Source: Chrysochromulina parva (lineage: Eukaryota > Haptophyta > Prymnesiales > Chrysochromulinaceae). From it: a stretch of 37,820 bases of DNA. A program made the translations under genes and the position numbers. Below, piece after piece: positions 33,210 through 37,820 of the stretch. The stretch is taken from NCBI GenBank assembly GCA_002887195.1, contig PJAB01000144.1, positions 1 through 37,820 of the forward strand, written 5' to 3'. Position 1 is the first letter of the stretch. Each line of letters starts with the position of its first letter. A model generated the notes under the pieces. That model saw only the letters and a program-made list of their open reading frames with translations. It was not told where the DNA came from and did not search any database.

Positions 33210-34217
33210 ATGCGGCAAGCCTCTCTCGTGTCAGAGACGAAGAAGAGCGAAAAATACCTGCCCCCGCCGCTCGAACCATACCTCCAGGCGCTCGCCGAGC
33301 CGGTCGCGCTCTTCTCGCCAGCGCTTGCCGAGGCACTCGGACTGCCGATGCCGCCTGGCGCATTCTTTGAAGAGGATGCCACCATTGATGAGGTGCGCTC
33401 GGCGCTCATGGAGATGAAAGTGGGTGCGCATCCTCAGCGTCCACCACTGGCGCTCAACACCGCTGCGGCGCGTCGCGAGAGTTCTCCACCCGCGGACGAT
33501 CCTGGCCTTAAGGCAAAGCCACGCAAGGGGAGCCTGACCACGGTTGCGCCTGCGGCGGCCGAATCTCCACGGTCCCGCGTGCACATTGACTACAGCCCGT
33601 GGGTGTCGCCAGCCCCTTCACCCCGCGAGCTTCCAACGCAGCAGCAGCAGCAGCCGCCGCCGTCTCAGTCGTATCGCACTGCGACGAGCCGAGGAGGGCG
33701 CAGCGGTGGTGGCCTGACGAGCGGGGGTCGCGGCGGCGCCATCCGTCGGCCGCCCACAGCGCCATCAACGGCGAGCGGCGCTGCCTCGCAGCGTGGTTCG
33801 GCGCCGTCGTCACCGCGCCAGCGGAGCGCCAGCTTTGGCGGTGCCATCGGCTCGAGCGTCGTGTTCAGCGGCTCGAAGAGTCCATCGTCACCACGGCTTA
33901 GCGGCGGCGGCGGTGCGGCGCGGCCAGGTCCACTCATACCGAAAGGTCGGTCGCCGAAGAGTGAGGACGATGGCGCTCGTGAGGAGCAACCCGAGCAGCA
34001 GCCCGCGCAGCAGCGGCGCCCGTCGCCGTCGCTGCACGCCGTCTCGCTGCTATTCGCGCCGTATCGTTCGCCCTCCGCGTCGCAGGCTTGCACACCAGCG
34101 CAATCGCCATGGCAGTCGCCCAGGGCGGAGAGGTCCAAGGAGGAGCAGAAGGTAGAACCGAAGCGCAAGAAGGCCGAAAAGGAGGAGCCGATTTTCTTAG
34201 AGACAGCGGATGTCTGA
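33210..34217 (+). CDS. Disordered Ser/Pro/Arg-rich protein, unknown function
   Basis: The product is 335 aa. I do not recognise it. The N-terminal ~65 residues look folded and slightly acidic (EPYLQALAEPVALFSPALAEALGL, ending DEVRSALMEMKVG) and could form a small helical domain. From ~85 on it is low complexity: QQQQQPPP, repeated SPR/SPS motifs, Gly-rich runs and basic segments, with many SP/TP sites that are typical of proline-directed kinase targets. The C-terminus is a Lys/Glu-rich helix (KEEQKVEPKRKKAEKEEP). The composition would fit a cytoskeletal or ciliary scaffold, but that is speculation. Confidence 0.6.
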   Translation: MRQASLVSETKKSEKYLPPPLEPYLQALAEPVALFSPALAEALGLPMPPGAFFEEDATIDEVRSALMEMKVGAHPQRPPLALNTAAARRESSPPADDPGLKAKPRKGSLTTVAPAAAESPRSRVHIDYSPWVSPAPSPRELPTQQQQQPPPSQSYRTATSRGGRSGGGLTSGGRGGAIRRPPTAPSTASGAASQRGSAPSSPRQRSASFGGAIGSSVVFSGSKSPSSPRLSGGGGAARPGPLIPKGRSPKSEDDGAREEQPEQQPAQQRRPSPSLHAVSLLFAPYRSPSASQACTPAQSPWQSPRAERSKEEQKVEPKRKKAEKEEPIFLETADV

Positions 34218-34465
34218 GGAGAGCCGCGATGGTTTTTCGTGACTCGTGGTGAGAGCGCGGGGGGACCGCGACATACTGTAACTATCTGTCTGACTGATGG
34301 GATTCCCGTGAACGAGGATTGGTGAACAGTTGACCCCAAACGTGGAGGGACTTTCTTGTGCCCCGCGCAGCAGCGACCCGAACGCTCAGTACCCACGCTC
34401 AAGAACAATCCGAAGTAGCAGCGCCTGCGCGCGCTATCCTAGCGAGGCGTTTGGGGTGAATCGAC
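34218..34465. other. Intergenic region upstream of MYB gene
   Basis: This 248-bp interval contains the 3' UTR of the Ser/Pro-rich gene and the MYB promoter. No motif stands out. Confidence 0.4.
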
Positions 34466-36086
34466 ATGGAAGACGACCCCACCCTCGGCTTCAAACCCGA
34501 AGAGGCGGCACAGTTTATCGAGGCGCTTGATCAACTCGGTGCTGACTTTGACACCGACGCAACCAGTGGGGCAGAGGACCAGCAGTTTGTCATCGAGGAG
34601 GACGATTGGCATTGGCTCACCAAGCAGGTGGGCACTCGCAATTTGGAAGACACAGTAAGGTTTGGTGAAAGACAGGCCGAGCAAATCGCGGCCGATCCGG
34701 AGTTGGTGCGTGCCGCTCCCCTCACCCTGGCGCTGATTGAAATGATGCGTGCCTCAAGCGTTCGGCCGGCTAATGCACCTGCAACATCGACACGCGCAGG
34801 CGGAGCTTGCTCATCTAGGCGTCCTAGACGCGTCGCATCTCAGCGCGATTGTGGGTGGTGTGAACGACGAGCAGATTGCCGCATGCGCGGAGCACATCGC
34901 TGCGTGCGCGGAGTTGACGCAATTCGCGGCGCAGCTTGATGACCACGGGGGCAGCAGCAGCGGGGACTCGACGGGCAAGGACTGGGGCCACCGCGGCGCG
35001 GATGCCGCCGACGGCGCCGATGCCGACGCGGAGGGCGACGGCGATGGCGATGGCGACGGTCGCAAGAAGAAAGTGCGCGACCGAGGCGTGGCGTGGAGTG
35101 AAGAGGAGCACAAGCTTTTCCTTCAGGGCCTCGATAAGTTTGGCAAGGGCGACTGGCGGTCCATCTCTCGCCAGTGTGTACTCACGCGCACGCCCGCGCA
35201 GGTCGCCTCGCATGCGCAAAAGTACTTCATTCGGCAGGAGGGGGGTGGCAAGGAGAAGCCCGGGAAGCGCGTCTCCATTCATGATATCTCGTCCCTCGAG
35301 CAGAGTATGCCAGACCGTAACCAGCGCAAGCGGCGCAAGCAGGATCGGGAGGCTGCTGCTGCGGCTGCGGCCGCGTCGGCACCTGCCGACGCCGCGGGCG
35401 ACGGTAGCTGCAGCGGCGGTACCGGTACGACCACTGCCGCTTCCGGTGCCGCCGGTGCCTCCTCCTCAACCGCTGCCGCCGCTACCGTCGCGCCCGCCGC
35501 TGCCAAGAAGAAGGCGTCGCAACCAAAGAAGGCCGTCACAGCGTCCGCGCCCGCTCCAGGTGGGCTTGGGATGGGCGCGGCCGGCTCGTTAGCAGCCGGA
35601 ATAACATTAGCTGAAGGCGCGTTACCCTTTCAAGTCCTTCTGGGACCAGATGGAAGGCCTGCTATGGATGGCGCACAGATAGCGGCGGCGATGGCCGCCG
35701 CCGCGGCCCAAGGCAAGCGGCTGCAGCTCATCCCGATGCCGCTGAATGCAGCCTTCCAGCTAAATACCCCCGCGGCTGCCGCGCCAAGGCCAGGCGTGGG
35801 GCAGCCATTGGCACCAATACCAAAGGCGACGAACGCGGGTTCTGCCGCCAAGGCCGCCGCGACGTTCGTCGACCAGCCCGCTGCCGTGTCGGTGCCCGCG
35901 CCCCCAGCCGCACTCGCCGCTTCCGCCGCTGCCCCATCGGGACCTACAGCGCCTGCCGCAGCCACAGGTACTGCGCTGCAATGGGCGCCGTTTCAGCCAT
36001 TGGCCAACGTGAAGAAAGAAACTGAGCGCGACGCGGCCGTCCGGCAGGCAGAAGCACGTGCGGAGGAGCGCTTCTCCGATGCGTAG
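34466..36086 (+). CDS. SHAQKYF-type single-MYB transcription factor, two exons
   Basis: Exon 1 is 34466-34705 and exon 2 is 34800-36086, giving 508 aa. The ATG is in GACATGG context. Exon 1 encodes an acidic domain of unknown type. Exon 2 holds an acidic Asp/Gly run, then KKKVRDRG and the MYB repeat at about residues 175-225: [36 protein letters not shown]. The SHAQKYF signature defines the plant/algal/Dictyostelium 1R-MYB class, which binds GATAA/TATCC-like sites. After the repeat is a basic KRRK nuclear-localisation-like segment and ~250 residues of Ala/Pro-rich low complexity. The two frames are joined only by the 94-bp intron, since each alone would end or start in mid-domain. Confidence 0.82.
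34706..34799 (+). other. Intron of MYB gene (phase 0, 94 bp)
   Basis: Donor TTG|GTGCGT at 34706 and acceptor ACGCGCAG ending at 34799, with a branch-like CTAAT about 30 nt upstream of the acceptor. Length is 1 mod 3, which is exactly what is needed to shift from the exon 1 to the exon 2 frame. The join reads ...[15 protein letters not shown].... Confidence 0.75.
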
Positions 36087-36193
36087 CACATGCATCGACA
36101 CGCTCACGTAACGCTCACGAGTGGTTGCTCGCCGAGCTCGACAACATGTGGGTCGTGAGGCACAATGTTCATGCGCGGAGTCGGCGGCGCCGT

Positions 36194-36310
36194 CATGGGC
36201 GGCGCATGCGACGGCTGCATCCCCCGCCTGCTGCACAACACGGCGCGCCGTCGTCGTGGGCGGCGCATGCGCGTGCTGCGTCCCCGCCGACTGCCCAACA
36301 CGGCGCTGTC
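36194..36310. repeat. 61-bp tandem duplication
   Basis: GGGCGGCGCATGCG at 36197 recurs at 36258. The two units also share CTGC-TCCCC and CAACACGGCGC blocks but differ at several positions, so the duplication is not recent. Confidence 0.75.
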
Positions 36311-36316
36311 CCGCAC

Positions 36317-36716
36317 ATGCAGCTGCTCCCGACGTCGTCAATGACGCCCACGATGACGCCAATGACGCCCTCCGCGGTCGCATCTCAGCTGCGTGAGCTG
36401 CACGTGCTCCGATCCGAACTGATGGAAGCACGCGAGCGCGCGCTTGGGACGACGCCCTCCATCGGCGCGAGTGCGAGCAACAGCAGCGCGCGCGCGATCA
36501 AGCGCATGTGGTGGCGGTGCTCAAGCGGTGCTCAAGCGCAGGTCGGCGGCGGCGATGTAACAGGGCTTGCGAGACGCGGGCGGCCAGCTCGTGGCACGCA
36601 TGCAGCGGCTTGAGGCTGACGTGGCAGAGCGCTGCCAGCACTTGGAGCGCACGGCGCGGGACGCTGGCACCGTGATCAGACTCATTACATGTCATATAGT
36701 AGTGAGTCATTACTAG
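36317..36716 (+). pseudogene. Decayed coiled-coil ORF (frame-broken)
   Basis: Three frames together read as one charged coiled-coil protein. From the ATG at 36317 the first frame gives ...SQLRELHVLRSELMEARERA. Near 36440 the coherent reading shifts to a second frame (WDDALHRRECEQQQRARDQ, then AHVVAVLKR). An 11-bp tandem duplication, GGTGCTCAAGC twice near 36515-36537, then shifts it to a third frame, which has an in-frame TAA at 36558 and continues as QLVARMQRLEADVAERCQHLERTARDAG to a TAG at 36714-36716. Two shifts and a stop argue for decay, although unrecognised introns or assembly errors could explain part. No family is recognised. Confidence 0.4.
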
Positions 36717-36902
36717 TATCTAGTTTGTCACCGTCAAGTGGCGCCCCATGAACTTGTTGCCCCATGAACTTGGCGTGTGTGTTAGTACGAGTTAGCAGTT
36801 ACGGTTGTATATGGACTCCTTTGCGCTGCGTATCCCTATCCGTCATGGTATCCGTATGCGTATCTCATTACCAGAAGTCCCGACGTCGGCGTCGCGCAGA
36901 TG

Positions 36903-36975
36903 CATGTCCTAGCAGCGTCCTAGCAAGCATGTCCCAGCATGTTCTCGCATGTCCTCGCATGTCCTAGCATGCCCT
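36903..36975. repeat. Degenerate ~10-bp minisatellite (GCATGTCCTC-like)
   Basis: Units GCATGTCCTA, GCATGTCCCA, GCATGTTCTC, GCATGTCCTC, GCATGTCCTA, GCATGCCCTC follow one another, with an interruption near 36912-36928. Confidence 0.8.
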
Positions 36976-37061
36976 CGAAGGTCCCCGGCACCTCGTCCAC
37001 CGTTTTGAGTGATTCTGACGCGGTCTGTGGGGGGGGGGGTGTTATGTTGTATGCGCGGCCT

Positions 37062-37820
37062 CTACTCGGCGGCACTCGTCTCCTCCATGAGCGTTTTCAG
37101 GGTCACGGCCGTCAGGCCGAGCGCATCATCCCGCACCAGACGCGTACGATCCGCCGCCGAGGGCGCGTCGTCTGCCAGCGCCAAGGCTGCGAAGCGCGCG
37201 CGTTCAGCCTCGGTGAACGAGCCTTTGCCGAGCCTCGCTATGAGCTTGCGGCCGTACGCGAACGCGGCCTGGCGAGGGGGGTTGGGCGAGCGCGCCGTCA
37301 GCAGAGAGATCCGCATCGTAGAGGCGGCGTGATGTGGTGGCGGTGCCAGGGAGGGGAGGGGGTTGAGGGAGGGAGGGAGGCGGGGTTGGGAATGAAAAGG
37401 GAGAGGAGCACGCGGTGCGCTTATGTACATTGCGGCGTCGAAGGACCTCGCACAGCATCGACTCCACGGCGATGCTCGGGTTGTTCCGAAAGTGCGCTCG
37501 CGCGAACTCGGCGACAGCGGCCAGCTCGGGCTCGCCGCCTACTCGCGCGTCCAGGTAGAAGCCCATGGCCAACTCGAGATCGTGCGAAACCCACGTGAAC
37601 CATCGCTTCATGTCGAAGGTGCCGAGCGAGCCGACCATCTTGGGCTTCAGCTGGTACGACGGCACGTAGACGCCCTCGCGCAGGAGGTGCAAGATGGTGT
37701 ACAGGCTCACTTTGGCGCCCGGGCCGAGCGAGGCCGCGTCGTCACGCATCGGCGGGGCCAAGTTGGCGAGGCGTAGGCCGAGGAGCATCTTGCCGGCGAG
37801 GAACTCCTTGACGCCCGCCC
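37062..37820 (-). CDS. Unknown protein, two exons, N-terminus outside window
   Basis: Exon A enters from the right edge and runs to 37429; exon B is 37268-37062. The visible product is about 200 aa (roughly 130 from exon A, 68 from exon B). I do not recognise the family. Exon A reads as a globular helical protein (GVKEFLAGKMLLGLRLANL ... VSLYTILHLLREGVYVPSYQ ... KRWFTWVSHDLELAMGFYLDA). It continues after splicing as RRRN-AAFAYGRKLIARLGKG, followed by acidic/Ala-rich helices. No signal peptide, membrane span or catalytic motif is evident in this part. The codon use and the clean intron make it a real gene. Confidence 0.65.
37269..37428 (-). other. Intron of the right-edge gene (phase 0, 160 bp)
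   Basis: On the minus strand donor AAT|GTACAT is at 37428 and acceptor CTCGCCAG ends at 37269. A strong CT-rich tract (CCTCCCTCCCTCCC) and a CTGAC branch-like site near 37300 lie between. Both exons are in phase 0, and translation within the intron is Pro/Ser low-complexity. Confidence 0.75.

Larger units (their letters stand above)
36087..37061. other. Repeat-rich intergenic region
   Basis: This 975-bp interval contains a 61-bp tandem duplication, a decayed coiled-coil frame, a GCATGTCCTC minisatellite and an 11-base G run at about 37029, each described separately. No intact gene is seen. Confidence 0.55.

Noticed and set aside
31338..33218. GH30 start at 33218
   Set aside because: The extension is encoded by the ACTTG repeat and would place the signal peptide internally.
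34749..36086. Separate MYB gene starting at 34749
   Set aside because: No ATG there (GTG), and the 94-bp intron joins it to the ATG at 34466 in phase.
1..37820. tRNA, rRNA or CRISPR array
   Set aside because: No cloverleaf with a GTTCRA loop, no rRNA-like segment and no spaced direct repeats were found by eye; this is not proof of absence for small RNAs.

Overview
This window is nuclear DNA from a compact, GC-rich eukaryotic genome. It encodes purely eukaryotic machinery: the nuclear cap-binding large subunit, the translocon-associated protein alpha subunit, a NIPA magnesium transporter, a DHHC palmitoyltransferase, a GH30 glucosylceramidase and a SHAQKYF-type MYB. Genes are close together, most are one uninterrupted reading frame, and the four coding introns that can be placed are short (73 to 444 bp), GT-AG and all phase 0. 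Several products look ciliary or centriolar (Sfi1-like repeats, STPGR/SHIPPO protein, filamin-repeat protein), so the organism is probably a flagellated unicell. A haptophyte-like or similar alga fits the GC content, the gene density and the SHAQKYF MYB, but no single gene here proves the lineage.

Layout. 1-16.9 kb: a possible 3' end of an upstream gene, a fucosyltransferase-like enzyme (+), NIPA transporter (-), a SAM-like/GT4 glycosyltransferase fusion (+), TRAP-alpha (+), a THEP1 NTPase fused to a DNA-deoxyinosine-glycosylase-like domain (+), a patatin-like phospholipase with one intron (+), a GT61 glycosyltransferase (-), a DHHC palmitoyltransferase (+) and an aspartyl/asparaginyl beta-hydroxylase (+). 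17.2-17.6 kb: a MITE-like element flanked by TTAA. 17.8-27.8 kb: a cytoskeletal/ciliary block with a filamin-repeat protein (-), an Sfi1-like protein (-), an STPGR protein (+), a secreted or organellar glutaredoxin (-) and an EF-hand protein (-). 28.0-37.8 kb: CBP80 (+), GH30 glucosylceramidase (-), a disordered Ser/Pro-rich protein (+), the MYB factor (+), a decayed coiled-coil ORF, repeats, and a two-exon unknown protein cut by the right edge (-).

Functional themes are secretory pathway and glycan handling (TRAP-alpha, three glycosyltransferases, GH30, beta-hydroxylase, DHHC) and cilium/centrosome structure. Five divergent gene pairs share short upstream regions. The observations most worth following are the THEP1-glycosylase fusion, the patatin intron whose 5' end duplicates the start of the downstream exon, the TTAA element, and the SAM-like/GT4 fusion.
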